A stretch of DNA of 64,000 nt from Trachythela sp. YZ-2020 (Eukaryota > Cnidaria > Anthozoa > Malacalcyonacea > Clavulariidae). A program made the position numbers and the translations under genes. Positions within the stretch are counted from its first letter, which is position 1; every line of letters starts with the position of its first letter. Below the pieces are notes generated by a model. The model saw only the letters and a program-made list of their open reading frames with translations. It was not told where the DNA came from and did not search any database. The DNA is taken from the NCBI GenBank assembly GCA_016169945.1, contig JADLSH010000387.1:1922001-1986000 (forward strand). The letters are read 5' to 3'. Below, in pieces: positions 21,366 to 31,633 of the stretch.

Positions 21366-21470
21366 AAAATTCTATCAAGCAATTCTATCAAGATGACAAA
21401 TTTACAAGTAACATTTGAAATGCTGCAAAGTATTCACGTCCGTCTCTCCCCTCCTTTATATCTCTTTAAG

Positions 21471-21691
21471 GATGCGCAGGAGTTAGGCTACATCGGACCT
21501 GTCGTAGCTGCAGAGCAGTTGACCCAAAAACTAAAGGAATTCGGATATGACAATGATGCTAACATTCTTGACCTTGGCTGTGGAACTGGTTTAGCTGGAG
21601 AACAATTACACAAGCGTGGTTACAAAAATATCGATGGTGTAGATCTCAGTTCTGCATTGTTGAATGTAGCTGAAACAAAAGGCATATATAG
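21471..21691 (+). CDS. METTL27: METTL27-like methyltransferase, exon 2
   Basis: 221-nt exon between a tract-plus-AG acceptor (21469-21470) and a GTATAG donor (21692), entering in phase 0 and leaving in phase 2. It encodes the first half of the Rossmann fold: 'DAQELGYIGP', then motif I 'ILDLGCGTGLAGEQL', the glycine-rich SAM-binding loop, then 'GVDLSSALLNVAE', whose acidic Asp is placed to bind the ribose of SAM. All three features match METTL27 and its paralogues. The open frame extends upstream into the intron to 21393, but the splice sites and the join to exon 1 favour 21471. Confidence 0.88.
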
Positions 21692-21712
21692 GTATAGTAT
21701 CTTTCAATAATA

Positions 21713-21945
21713 CAGTGTGTCTCAAAAAAACCTGAACCCTTTCAAATTCAAATTAGCCATAACCTATTGTAGTAATTTGACAGCTCTAATTGCTTTGAAT
21801 TAATGGTGCGCAAAAACACAAGGTCTTATACACATGGGAAATTAATTACGCACCATTAATTCGAAGCAATTAGAGCTGTCAAATTACTACAATAGGTTAT
21901 GGCTAATTTGAATTTGAAAGGTTCAGTTTTTTTTGAGACACACTG
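21713..21945. mobile_element. Tc1/mariner-type MITE beside the exon 2 donor
   Basis: 233-bp hairpin. The arms starting CAGTGTGTCTCAAAAAAA and ending TTTTTTTTGAGACACACTG are inverted copies, and the similarity extends ~95 bp inward on each side. TA at 21711-21712 and 21946-21947 is the target duplication. It lies 20 bp downstream of the 5' splice site. Confidence 0.85.
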
Positions 21946-22184
21946 TATAAAGGCTTTTACATTACAATCCCCTCGCTTGTGATGGACGAGTTGCGTCGAG
22001 TTCCCAATTAAGGTTTTGTCTTCGAACAATGGCACGGGCATTCCAAGAAATTTGAATGGGCTTTAGCTTTCAGGCATGCTTGCAAGACCTAAAATTAAAT
22101 GTAATACACGAAATCTTCAGCGCATTTCCAAACTGGCTGTCCCATCTCGCGCAGACGTAACGACCGTTATTGAAAAATTAAGAT

Positions 22185-22330
22185 CTGTGTAAAAATTAGG
22201 GATTAGGTTTAGGATAAGGGTTAGGCCTTAGGGTAGGAGTTATGATTAGACTAGTAATTAAGCCGAAATGGTTATAAATGCGGTGACAATAATTAGCATC
22301 ATAGCTATAAAAATTGTTACGGTGAGAATA
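22185..22330. repeat. Degenerate GGTTAG/GATTAG repeat
   Basis: Irregular tandem hexamers (ttaggg, ttaggt, ttagga) fade into 'ggttat'. A similar tract is at 26935-27440. The units are too diverged for telomeric DNA. Confidence 0.6.
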
Positions 22331-23066
22331 AGATTAGGATCACTCTAGCTCTCCTCCGCAGAGGCTTCTAGGGTATTTTAGCTTTTGCCATATATAGCGG
22401 GTATGTGTAGGGATCACGGCATGTTGTCAAATTCAGTTTGCACCGCAGGCCATTGTAAACATTAGTTACGTCAGATGGACAGATAATGGACATTCTTTGC
22501 TACAACAGGCAGATAAAGTAAATACCATTTCGAACTTGCACAAAAGTGTCAATTACCTTTCCATTGGGCATCATAATTTTAGATAAATAATACTTCAAAT
22601 TGTCAAGTCTGATAGGAATCTTGCATGGTGGGCAGATGTGTTTGCATGATAATTCAAAGTTCAATGTTAAGCTCTACATTGACATACACGTGTGCATGCT
22701 TAGGGCTTTGCCGTCAATCATTCTTGAAAATATTTCGCGCGGTCAAGTAATTATAATATTACGTCATATAGGTACAGTTTGAAAGTTTTGCTATAAGATA
22801 ATGAAAAATTATTTAAGTTATGAACATTTTAAAATATTGATCGACTAAGCATACAACCGACTCGAAAAGTGCGACAACGCCTTAAATAAACAGAAATAGA
22901 GAGCTGGTACGACATATCAACGTCACCCACCACTCCCACATCTCAACGCTGATTGGCTGAATCACACCACTCGCCAGATCACGTGTACATCGACTAGCTG
23001 AACCGTTATTATAAAAGGCGAACCCAGCCCAGTTCAAGTCAGTGGATTCAGAGTAAACGAAAAAAG

Positions 23067-23248
23067 TGTTGTGTTAGCGGAAATACGTTGTAACCGAAAG
23101 TGAACTTTGTAGATGGATTCGTGGAAGCGAGCTTACGGAGAAAGAGAGAGACGAACACGAGGCAGAAAAAGAGCGATGTAAATATTTAGTTATGGATGGA
23201 AAGTATTGTAAAGTGTAATAAATATATACTGTTTCTCACAGAATAACA
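23067..23248 (+). repeat. 5' LTR of gypsy element 1
   Basis: Starts TGTTGTG and ends AATAACA. It has 'taataaatata' before the end and is followed by the tRNA-Ser-type primer site. Compared with the 3' LTR it has ~20 extra bp near its start (tagcggaaatacg...). A TATA-like 'attataaaagg' at 23010 lies just outside, so the true 5' boundary may be further left and the 3' LTR shortened. Confidence 0.75.
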
Positions 23249-23249
23249 T

Positions 23250-23262
23250 TGGCGACGAGGAT
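23250..23262 (+). promoter_or_regulatory. Primer binding site (tRNA-Ser type)
   Basis: TGGCGACGAGGAT is complementary to the 3' end of tRNA-Ser(GCT) including CCA. The same site follows the 5' LTR of gypsy 2 (48373, one change) and gypsy 3 (minus strand, ~56704-56720), so all three elements prime from the same tRNA. Confidence 0.75.
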
Positions 23263-23282
23263 AACCTCACTATTCTATTACT

Positions 23283-23764
23283 ATGGCTGGATTAGATTTC
23301 TCGGGAATTAAACAATTTGATCCTCATTCAGAGCCAAGTTCGCTGGCTTCGCAGTGGAAAGAATGGCTGCAACGATTTAAACGATGTATAGTTGCCTTTG
23401 ACATCAAAGATAAAGCAAGGAAACGGGCTCTGTTGTTATACCTGGCCGGTCCAAAGGTAGAAACAATATTTGCCACGCTCCCTGATACGGGTGAAGAAAA
23501 CGACTTCGATACAGCCGAAGAGAAGTTGACAGAGTATTTCGCGCCGAAGAAAAGTTGACAGAGTATTTCGCGCCGAAGAAAAACATTCTATATTTTCGCA
23601 AAGCCAGCCAACGATCTGACGAAACAATCGATCAATTCTGTACAGGACTGAGACATCGTGCCTCGACATGCGAATTCGATAATGTAGAGGACGAGATCAA
23701 AACGCAAATTGTCGAAAACTGCAGGTCTAGTCGACTCAGAAGGAAAGCATTTCGGGATGACCCC
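23283..23764 (+). pseudogene. gypsy 1 gag, N-terminal part
   Basis: Starts at the ATG 35 bp past the LTR. Residues such as '[17 protein letters not shown]' and '[17 protein letters not shown]' match the capsid start of gypsy 2 ('WNNWQSDFEMY', 'KRALLLYQAGSRVREIF'). A 29-bp tandem duplication at 23523-23580 shifts the frame. Gag-like coding resumes from 23555 ('[19 protein letters not shown]') until the MITE at 23765. Confidence 0.85.
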
Positions 23765-23942
23765 CAGTGTTTTCAATAAGAGGCGGTTACCGGCGGTTTA
23801 TTTACGCCCGCCTATTATTTCTATTTCAAGCCTATTATTTTTTTTATTTGCAAAATATCTATCTTTCATTCATTCGAAATTTTGACCCAGAGATTTATTT
23901 TGTTTTTGAAATTGCAATAAGTACTGAAGTACGAAAACACTG
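23765..23942. mobile_element. 178-bp MITE inside gypsy 1 gag
   Basis: Ends CAGTGTTTTC and GAAAACACTG are inverted copies. GACCCC flanks both sides (23759-23764 and 23943-23948), a 6-bp target duplication. Gag codons on the two sides become continuous if the insert and one GACCCC copy are disregarded. CAGTG ends recall hAT, but hAT duplications are 8 bp, so the superfamily is open. Confidence 0.85.
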
Positions 23943-24655
23943 GACCCCAAGCTAGATGATTTGATTAAATACGCGAGAGCACTGGAAATTTCTGATCACC
24001 ATGCTGAAGAAATGGAAAAGCAACACCGTCAGGAGACTGTGTATCAAAATACCAGACGAGATTTGCCACCAAGGGATAAAGGTAAACAATCACAATCTTG
24101 TTATAATTGTGGAGGGACGTACCCCCACCAAGGCAGGCCCTGCCCTGCTACAGGCAAAACCTGTCATACTTGCTCGAAAACTGGACATTTCGCTCGAGTT
24201 TGCAAGTCTGAACAAAAACCACCTTTCCGAAAACCTCGAACTTCTCAGGACCAGTATAAACCTCAGGCCAATAAGCTGAATGCTTTGAATCAAAATCTAC
24301 AACAGCAACCACTCTCTGCTGAGCCAACAGTACAAAGTGAACCGGAAGTAAGCGACAGTGATAGCAATGAGGATATATTTGCTGTTTCGGAAGCCACCAA
24401 GAAAATGAAGCAACCACCCATGACAAAACTTAAAATTAATGGGGTGAAAGTAGAGTTTTTGATTGACACGGGAGCTTCGGTGAACATTTTGACACAAAAG
24501 GACTATGAGTTTCTTTGTACAAATTCGAAGGACCGAATTACTTTACGACAGACTAAAACCAAAATCTATGCATTTGGCTCTTCAGAACCGGTTCAATTGA
24601 AAGGAAAGTTTGAAGTTTTAGTTGACTCGTGTCGTGTTGCTGCCGCAACTTTTTA
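23943..24655 (+). pseudogene. gypsy 1 gag nucleocapsid and protease
   Basis: Contains 'CYNCGG' and then the knuckle 'CHTCSKTGHFARVC' (C-x2-C-x4-H-x4-C), an acidic linker, and 'EFLIDTGASVNIL', the aspartic protease active site DTGA. A TAG near 24653 interrupts the protease-RT junction, and related codons continue past it to about 24822. Confidence 0.85.
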
Positions 24656-24885
24656 GGTCACGAAAGGAACTCAAGGAACTACTTCAATTCTCGGTTGTAA
24701 GACATCTACTAATTTGCGTTTGATTACCATGAATGTTAATTCTGTGTCAAAAGCATCGAAAGTCACGTCGGACTCTGGAACTGATACAAGTACAGTAGCT
24801 GTGATTGGGATGCAAGTAAAATAAAAGAAAACCTGTTGAAAGGTAAGCATCCTAAGGTATTTACAGGAATTGGTACATTAAATTT

Positions 24886-25736
24886 TTGAATTGAATTGAA
24901 TTTTATTACAAAATCTGAGTGGCAGCTAAGAGCTGAATTGTACAGAGTTGACATTTAAATTACATGATAAAAACTAATACATATAGTAATATATACGGTA
25001 TATTAAAACTAAAATTTGTATTACAATTAAAATGAATCATTATATGATACGATACTAGAAGGAATAAAACTTTTACTAAATCTTGTAGTCTTACAATTAA
25101 TTAAGTTAATATGCTGATCGTTACGTAGATTGTAAGTACGTAAGTCCTCGCGTTTATTAGGGATGAGTTCATTCAACTTATTTTCCGGGTTGAGAAGTTT
25201 CTTAAAATAGGATTTACATAAATTATTTCGTCTTTGAGAGAGCAAGGATATTTCATAAACTTCCAAGGCTTTGCGGTATGACAGGTCAGGACATATTATT
25301 CGTAGGGCTCGCTTCTGAATTCTTTCGATTTCTTCCTTTAAGTAGTCAGGGGAGTTTAAGTTCCAAACCTGGCATGCATATTCAAGCACAGGTCGTATAC
25401 ATGTGGTATAGACTTGAATTAGAGAACTCCCTCCAAGACCGCTGCGTTTAAGCACTCGGAGAAAAAAAAGTCTCTTTGATGCCTTGTATACTATGTGTTC
25501 AACATGTAAGTTCCAACTAAGATCAGAAGAAAAGTACAGACCAAGAACCTTTGCTGATAAAACTGGGGACATACAGTGATCTTTAATAAACAATGGTCGA
25601 AGATTAGGGACGTCCTTAGCGAACGAGATAATTAGCTCTTTACATTTAGAACGATTAAGCATCATATCATTTTCCGTGCACCATTGATCGATATTATTAA
25701 TAACGGATTGCAGGTTACTTTGACAACCTTTACCGA
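24886..25736 (-). mobile_element. LINE 3' fragment inserted in gypsy 1
   Basis: Minus-strand tail of AATTC/AATTG repeats plus 'aataaaattc' at 24886-24905, then a frame (25027-25736) encoding RT palm-to-thumb: 'CKELIISF', 'VLGLYFSSDLSWNLHVEHI', 'IRPVLEYACQVWN', 'ERIQKRALRII'. It is 5' truncated before YADD. On the gypsy side, protease-linker codons ('VFTGIGTL') stop at the left edge and integrase core codons begin at the right edge, so gypsy RT, RNase H and the integrase N terminus were lost. Confidence 0.85.
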
Positions 25737-26255
25737 TTGGATTTTTGCGGTCCATTTCCCACGGGGGAAACACTCTTTGTTGTTATTGATTCATATTCGA
25801 AGTTTCCAGAAGTGGAAATAATGAAATCCACCACTGCCAGCGCCGTCACGAATCGCCTAGACAGAATTTTTGCAGTCCATGGCATTCCATGGAAATATAA
25901 ATCACCGTCTTGTAACACCTTATTGGCCACAGGCCAACGGGGAAGCCGAATCGTTCATGAACCCACTCGGTAAGGCTGTAAAAGCAGCGAAAATGGAAGG
26001 AAAGGATTGGAAAGAGGAATTACATGGTTTCCTGTTAGCTTACAGAACTACACCACACTGTACCACCGGGGTAGCACCAAGTCAACTGTTGTTCAATCGC
26101 GAAGTTCGTACGAACATTCCAACTTTTGTAAGAGGGAGATATCGATTACAAGATTTTACACGAACAGGCTAAGATATATACGTCAGAGAAACAGTCGAAA
26201 GCGCAGCAGTATACAGATAAAAGACGACGAGCTCGGAAAGCAAAGATCGAAGTAG
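25737..26255 (+). pseudogene. gypsy 1 integrase remnant
   Basis: 'DFCGPFPTGETLFVVIDSYS' carries the first catalytic Asp of the integrase core. After 'FAVHGIP' the segment holding the second Asp (DNG) is deleted, and coding resumes in another frame with 'TPYWPQANGEAESFM' (catalytic Glu) and 'LLAYRTTPHCTTGVAPSQLL'. The later C-terminal domain is frameshifted. It cannot encode an active enzyme. Confidence 0.85.
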
Positions 26256-26664
26256 GAATGAAAGTTTTGGTGAAACAAGAACGCAAAAACAAATTTAGTA
26301 CTGTTTTTGATCCAATGGCACGAAGATAACCGCAGCGAGACGTGATCTTACTACCAGCAGAAACGTATCGCATTTCAAGAGATTCTACTCGAAAGACGAA
26401 AGTAATTATGAACAGGAATGCGACGTCAGCGTTAGCGATGAAACGGACGATGAAGATAATAACGAACAGCCACAAGATGTTCCACGAAGGTATCCTGCAA
26501 GAGTACGAAGAAGACCCCAGTTCTTAAGCGAAGAAACTGAACTGTTAAAATATCGGGACTATCGTTTATGTTGACATTTAAACCAGAACTATTAAATTTT
26601 GGTCATAATTTAGGCGCATGATCGTTTGTATAAGTATATTTCATATTCTAAAGTAAAAGGAAGA

Positions 26665-26827
26665 TGTTGTGTTGTGAAGTGAACTTTGTAGATGGATTCG
26701 TGGAAGAGAGCTTACGGAGAAAGAGAGAGACGAACACGAGGCAGAAAAAGAGCGATGTAAATATTTAGTTATGGATGGAAAGTATTGTAAAGTGTAATAA
26801 ATATATACTGTTTCTCACAGAATAACA
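26665..26827 (+). repeat. 3' LTR of gypsy element 1
   Basis: TGTTGTG...AATAACA, 163 bp, preceded by the polypurine tract. It matches the 5' LTR except for one substitution and a ~20-bp length difference near the start. Confidence 0.85.
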
Positions 26828-26934
26828 AGAAGAAAAGAAAAATAAAACGTTATAAGCTGAACATTTAATTTTAGAACAATTTCGCTACCTCGCGTTTTCG
26901 CTACCTCGCGTAGAAATAAAAACATTTTATAACA

Positions 26935-27440
26935 ATAAGGTTAGAATGTAAGTTTGGATAAAAGTTAGGATTACGGTTTCGATTATGGCTAAAATATTAG
27001 TTATGACAAGGGTTTGGATTAGTGTTTAATTTAATTTAATAATAATATTTATCCAGGGTGCCCATGTCTCCAAAGAGTTTTCAAAATTTGTTAAAATTAG
27101 TGTTACGATAGCAGTTAAGTTTAGGATGTAGATTAGGTTTAGGCTAGACGTTCTGATTTAGATTAGAGTTATGATTATGAAGTTACCATAAAGATTAAAG
27201 TTAGGATTATGGTTACGAAAAGGGTTAGGATTAAGTTTGGGATTAAAGTTTAGGTTAGGGTGAGATTGTAATAATCAGCTAAGGCCTTCAGGTTAAAAAT
27301 CGCCGTATTTATGTGACACTCCATGACTTTCATCCTGTATTTGTGTAGCTTTCGATATTTATATCCTGAAATAGTGATATTGTTATGGTTAGAGTGCTAG
27401 GAACAGGGTTGTTATTATGGTTAGGGATTAGGATAAATAT
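26935..27440. repeat. Degenerate GATTAG/GGTTAG tract
   Basis: Long run of diverged hexamer-like words (ttaggatt, ggttaggg, gattagg) upstream of exon 3. No gene. Confidence 0.55.
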
Positions 27441-27502
27441 ATTCTTAAAATTGAGATTCAATTTAAATTGAAATGGAAAATTTGTAAATAATCACAATAT
27501 AG

Positions 27503-27830
27503 GTCACTGCAGCAAGGACGTATGGGATCTGATAAGTGTAAAGATTTGGGTGTAGCTGCCGACCAATACGATGCAGTTATTTGTGTGGGTGTGTTTGCTG
27601 CTGGTCACGTGAAGGGTAAAGGATTCGATGATGTTGTTCACGTGGTCAAACAAGGAGGCTTGGCGAGTTTTGTTGTGAATGAATATGGTGTAGATGATTC
27701 TCAATATGAATATCATGAAAAAATGAATCAACTTAGTGAAGAGGAAAAATGGAAACAGATTTCTAAATATTTCGAACCGCGATATGATAAAAAATGTGGT
27801 GCTTGGTTCTATGTCTATCAAATATTATAA
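27503..27830 (+). CDS. METTL27: METTL27-like methyltransferase, exon 3
   Basis: Last coding exon, opened by the acceptor AG at 27501-27502. Its first base completes the Arg codon left by exon 2 (phase 2), giving ...GIYR|SLQQGRMGSDKC. It encodes 'YDAVICVGVFAAGHV' (motif corresponding to strand 4, 'FDAVLIVGALSDGQV' in the human protein), 'VKQGGLASFVVNE' (the 'KPGG' turn) and a C-terminal cap ending 'YVYQIL'. Stop TAA at 27828-27830. The frame has no stops and the domain ends naturally, so the gene looks functional despite a 14-kb repeat-filled span. Confidence 0.88.
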
Positions 27831-28212
27831 AAAAATTCTTTAAATTTGCTGAACTGACTCAGGTCTTGGTAATTAATAACTCCTTTTTTTATGAATTTTC
27901 CTCATGTACAATATTACCTATCTAAACATTATAATTACACTGCATGAAAAGCAACGTATTCTAAGGTATTCACCTGTCTATGCGGGTTGGAAGAAAACAC
28001 ATATTCCATGAGTATTCTTAACATAAACTGGTTCCTTATAAATGTAGAACAAATCGTTTTAAAAATTCGTATATCCCATCGTCGGTTGGGGTTTTTAATG
28101 AAAACTGATAAACATTGTACACTTCTATATCTTCAGATAACTAGTATTAACTTTTTTAGATGTTTAGCTACTATAAAGTATTTTAATCTTACCTAATTAA
28201 TTTGGTAGATTT
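27831..28212 (+). other. 3' flank of METTL27-like gene
   Basis: AT-rich and noncoding. I see no canonical AATAAA close to the stop codon; the 3' UTR end cannot be placed. Confidence 0.4.
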
Positions 28213-28451
28213 TGTTGTTTGATCTCCACAACAAGAGAAAATTACGCGTTTGTTTTTAAATGTATTTATTATTTCCCTAAAATCCCTCCCGATCAAAGCT
28301 CACAATCACAATCCCAACTCAACTTAAAACAACATTCTTTTCTCTTGCGTACATGTCAATCATTGCCATATATGGCAGTCCTGTCCGATTTTCTAATCTC
28401 TAAATTTAGCTATTTAATATAAATGTTATATATTACTACTACTTCCCGACA
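28213..28451 (-). repeat. 3' LTR of the BEL/Pao element
   Basis: On the minus strand it starts TGTCGGGAAG just after the purine tract 'aaatagggggagtg' and ends AACAACA, 239 bp, TG...CA bounded. No second copy is in the window. Confidence 0.7.
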
Positions 28452-28540
28452 CACTCCCCCTATTTGAAATGTAAGATTTCAAATATTAACCGTCTTATAT
28501 ACATGCGTACTAAATGTCAATCACTAACAGTGTCAAACCA

Positions 28541-28687
28541 TTAAAATTCTTCCTCTTCGTGATCGCAAATAACTTCAATATTTTTCCTTGCATCAAGAGC
28601 CGCTCTACGTTTCGGTCTGTATTCTTTCGCTGTAGGATTCAATGGAATTTCATCTTTCTCCTCTCTATCACAATGCAATTCCAAAGG
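28541..28687 (-). pseudogene. BEL/Pao pol C-terminal tail
   Basis: Minus codons give 'LELHCDREEKDEIPLNP' followed by 'EYRPKRRAALDAR' and an acidic end before TAA (28541-28543). The 'YRPKRxAAxxAR' tail is usual in BEL/Pao polyproteins. It continues the integrase frame from the far side of the LINE. Confidence 0.75.
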
Positions 28688-29405
28688 ATTTTATTATTAT
28701 TATTTAAAAATATTTAAAAACGGTAGTCCTTCAGGGCACATAGGCACCTGCTTTTCAAGGAGCCGTTTGCAAACTACTAAAATTAACAAATAAGACAATA
28801 CAAATATAAATTAATTTACAACTATTACAATACCTATATTACTAATTGTATAGATTACAAATTACTAATTACTAATTACAAGATGTCAAGAATACATCAG
28901 CTGCGGTCAAGAATATATTTAAATTCACTAACTAAAGGCTGTTTTGTTCCTTAGCTAAACTTGGTAAGCTGTTCCATAAGGACGCAGCCGAGTAACTAAT
29001 ACTCTTTTTCATAAAATTTGTTACTGGCTTTCCAAGGGAGAAGTTTATATTGTTACTACGCAATTGATACACTTGGTTCTCTTTGATTTTAAACATTTCT
29101 ATTACTGATTGTGGCATGACGTTATTTTTTATTTTGTGCATAAAAATACATTTGTTTCTCTTTAGTCGTTCACTTAAGGGCTGCCAATTCAGCTCTTTTA
29201 AAACATCTTTAGATCTGGTTTCATATGTTCTGCCCGTAATCACTCTCGCAGCCCTATTTTGTAATTTTTTCAGTTTGTTTAGCAGATAATCAGAACAATT
29301 ATCCCAAACAAGACTGCAATAATCAAAATGTGACAGCACAATAGCATTGTATAAAGGATAAAGGAATTGTATTGGCCTTGTAAGGAATTGTATTGGCCCT
29401 GTAAT
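28688..29405 (-). mobile_element. LINE 3' fragment inserted in BEL/Pao
   Basis: The tail is a TAATAA repeat at 28690-28705 (minus). The frame 28932-29330 encodes 'IVLSHFDYCSLVWDNC', 'KKLQNRAARVITG', 'NVMPQSV' and 'SAASLWNSLPSL', the C-terminal region of CR1/Jockey-type ORF2. The 5' junction carries three tandem copies of a ~17-bp host word (see findings). Confidence 0.85.
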
Positions 29406-30404
29406 TGTAAGGATAAAGGAATTGTATTGGCCTTTCCATGAATGATTTTCCTGCACGCAGTCTAACTCCACGAACAACTCCATCTCGTCCAGGTATAAGT
29501 TGTTCTACAATCCCAATTTTCCACAGACCACGATTCTTTTCATCACCTTTGATCAACATAACATCACCCTTTCTCAGCTCTCTCTCCTTACCGTCATGAG
29601 TTAAATTGTGCCTTTCACGGAGCGCTCTCATGTATTCTCGTCTCCATCGTTGCCACAACGCGTCCTTACATTTCTTCAGGTACTTTGCCCTCTTTCGCAG
29701 ATCTCGTTCTTCTATATGCTCAGGTGACAACTCCATGAGATAATTAGGTTTGCCGAAGATCATCATGTTTGGCGTCAACACGGGAAGTTGAATGTCGTCC
29801 TCGCAATAGGATAGTGGTTGATTGCTCAGTACGAGCTGAATATATAGGATCACGTCTTGCAATTCTTTAAAGATAAGTTTTGCTGATCCCACGACTTTGT
29901 AAAGAGCTTGTTTCACTATACTAACCATTCGTTCCAACATCCCACCCCACCAGCTAGCTTTGCTTAAATTAAACTGCCATTTTACTCCATGTTCACTTAG
30001 ATAGCCTTGCAATTTCTCGTCCCGTTCGACTTTCTTGATCCATCTGGCAGCGGCTACGAAAGTCTTACCGTTGTCGGATATTATTTTCTCGCCGCGATAA
30101 ATCTTTTAAGACTAATCAGGAACTCTTCACAACTCATGTCTGGCAAAATCTCTAAGTACAATCCTCGAGTTAAAGTGCAGGTGTAGATGACTATGTACGA
30201 CTTACGATCCGCTCCTCCATTGCCCTTGTAATAGATCGGTCCGGCGTAATCAACACCAGTTACTTCGAAGGGGATTTCACCTTCAGTTCGTTCCTTAGGG
30301 AGATTTCCTTGAAGTGGAGCGGGCATTGGCGTTGTGCAAAAGCTCTTACATCCATAGCATTTGCCGATGACTTTCTTCACATGGCTTCGTATGTAGGGAT
30401 CCAA
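29406..30404 (-). pseudogene. BEL/Pao integrase core and C terminus
   Basis: Sense order: zinc-binding remnant 'CYGCKSFCTTP', core 'FEVTGVDYAGPIYYKG' (first Asp), 'IISDNGKTF' near 30085 (second Asp), 'KASWWGGMLERMV' (catalytic Glu), then the C-terminal 'LRKGDVMLIKGDEKNRGLWK' block that binds DNA. The BEL-specific 'WWGG-x-x-ERM' identifies the family. A frameshift near 30080 separates the halves. Confidence 0.9.
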
Positions 30405-30793
30405 TAACCATCGTGTACTTTACTCATGGTTAACCCGACGCCGCCGTGAAGAGTACAAAGATGTGCTCGTTCGACAATCTTCAGAGATAATAGGTAGTTT
30501 GTTGGTAAATAAATCGGGTAAACTCCTTGAATTCTTCCCTTACATACGTAAATGCCTTCTTCGTTCTTCTGGAGATTCAACCGTTAAGAGTATTCCTTGA
30601 ATTGATCCGAATTTTTGCCGTCTTCTTGTGCTCATCTAATCAGGAATTTCAATTGTTCCTCAGTCTCCTCAGTCCTGATCGGTCCGCTGATTCTCTTACT
30701 TCTCCGACAGTTGACGGCAAATCTCTTCATCCATGCCAAGATCCGTACAGTTTTCCATAGGGCTGTTTTCGCTAAAAGTTCGTCTACGAGATC
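30377..30793 (-). pseudogene. BEL/Pao integrase N-terminal zinc domain region
   Basis: The frame 30377-30580 carries 'VERAHLCTLHGGVGLTMSKV', the H-x(5)-H-GG-x-x-x-T motif at the start of BEL/Pao integrases. 30580-30793 links it to RNase H with frameshifts and stops. Confidence 0.8.
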
Positions 30794-31633
30794 TTATTTT
30801 CTCTGAACGGTAGCTTTCATCACGGTCTTGATTGAGCGACTTTCGGACTCTGACGCATCAGTAGGTTTAGCTACAATATTTTCTGGCCAGTTGTCGGGAT
30901 TATTCAACCAAGAAGGACCACTCATCCAAGTCTCGTTAGTTTGCAACTCACTTGATCCCCGACTACCGATGTCAGCAGGATTTTCTAGACTAGGGACGTA
31001 TTTCCAAATGATCTCTTCCTTTTCGTTAATCTTTTGTACCCGATTCGCTACGAACTGTTTATTTGACAAAGTCAAGTTATATCTTCCCTGTCCTTGGATC
31101 CACTGGAGACAAACAGTGGAGTCGGTCCATGCGAAGACACCAGCAATGTGTAGATGACTCAGAACCTCGAGTGTGTTGTGTAGAAGATTGCTGAGCATGT
31201 GGCAACTCACTAACTCTAGGCGCGGAATAGTCAAGTCCCGCTTGGCCAGTCTTGCTTTCGAAATGAAGAACCCTTGACTAATCATTCCAGTTTGCTTAAC
31301 GACAGCATAGATCACATCACAACAGCCGAGAAGACTCGCATCTGCAAATCCATGAAGAATCAATTCGACAATCACTCCAATTTCTCTAGGTATTGCTCTT
31401 GGCATCGTCAACCGGATAGATAAATTCTTCAACCATTGCTCCCATCGTCGCTTTAGATCTTCAGGTAGATCTGCATCCAATGTCAGTTTAGAGTCACAGA
31501 TATCTCGAAAGATCACTTTGGCTGTGAGTAAGATAGGAGCTGCTAATCCCAGTGGATCATAGATTTTCGCCATAGTTCTGAGAACTACTCTTTTCGTCAC
31601 TTCGTTTTCGTTTCCTGGAAATGTCACCGACAA
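30794..31633 (-). pseudogene. BEL/Pao RT connection and RNase H
   Basis: A 279-residue frame. It starts with 'KRVVLRTMAKIYDPLGLAAP', the BEL signature linking RT to RNase H, then 'HGFADASLLGCCDVIYAVV' (catalytic Asp), 'LTIPRLELVSCHMLSNLL' (Glu), 'FAWTDSTVCLQWIQG' (Asp) and 'NPADIGSRG' (final Asp). All RNase H acidic residues are present. Confidence 0.9.

Larger units (their letters stand above)
14005..21470 (+). other. Intron 1 of METTL27-like gene
   Basis: 7,466 bp from GT (14005) to AG (21469-21470), phase 0. A strong pyrimidine tract precedes the acceptor. It is almost wholly repeats: a LINE 3' fragment, a three-copy complex repeat, a SINE, a microsatellite, an orphan TE-like ORF and MITE ends, listed separately. 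Confidence 0.8.
23067..26827 (+). mobile_element. Ty3/gypsy element 1, wrecked, in METTL27-like intron 2
   Basis: 5' LTR 23067-23248, PBS at 23250, gag and protease remnants, then a LINE in place of RT/RNase H, an integrase remnant, a purine tract (aaagtaaaaggaaga) and 3' LTR 26665-26827. Over the shared ~150 bp the LTRs differ at one base, so the insertion looks fairly recent, although the coding part is badly damaged. A 178-bp MITE and a 29-bp duplication also break gag. It has the same sense as the host gene. Confidence 0.9.

Noticed and set aside
26935..27440. Interstitial telomere (TTAGGG)n
   Set aside because: Words are too diverged and irregular; no run of exact hexamers.
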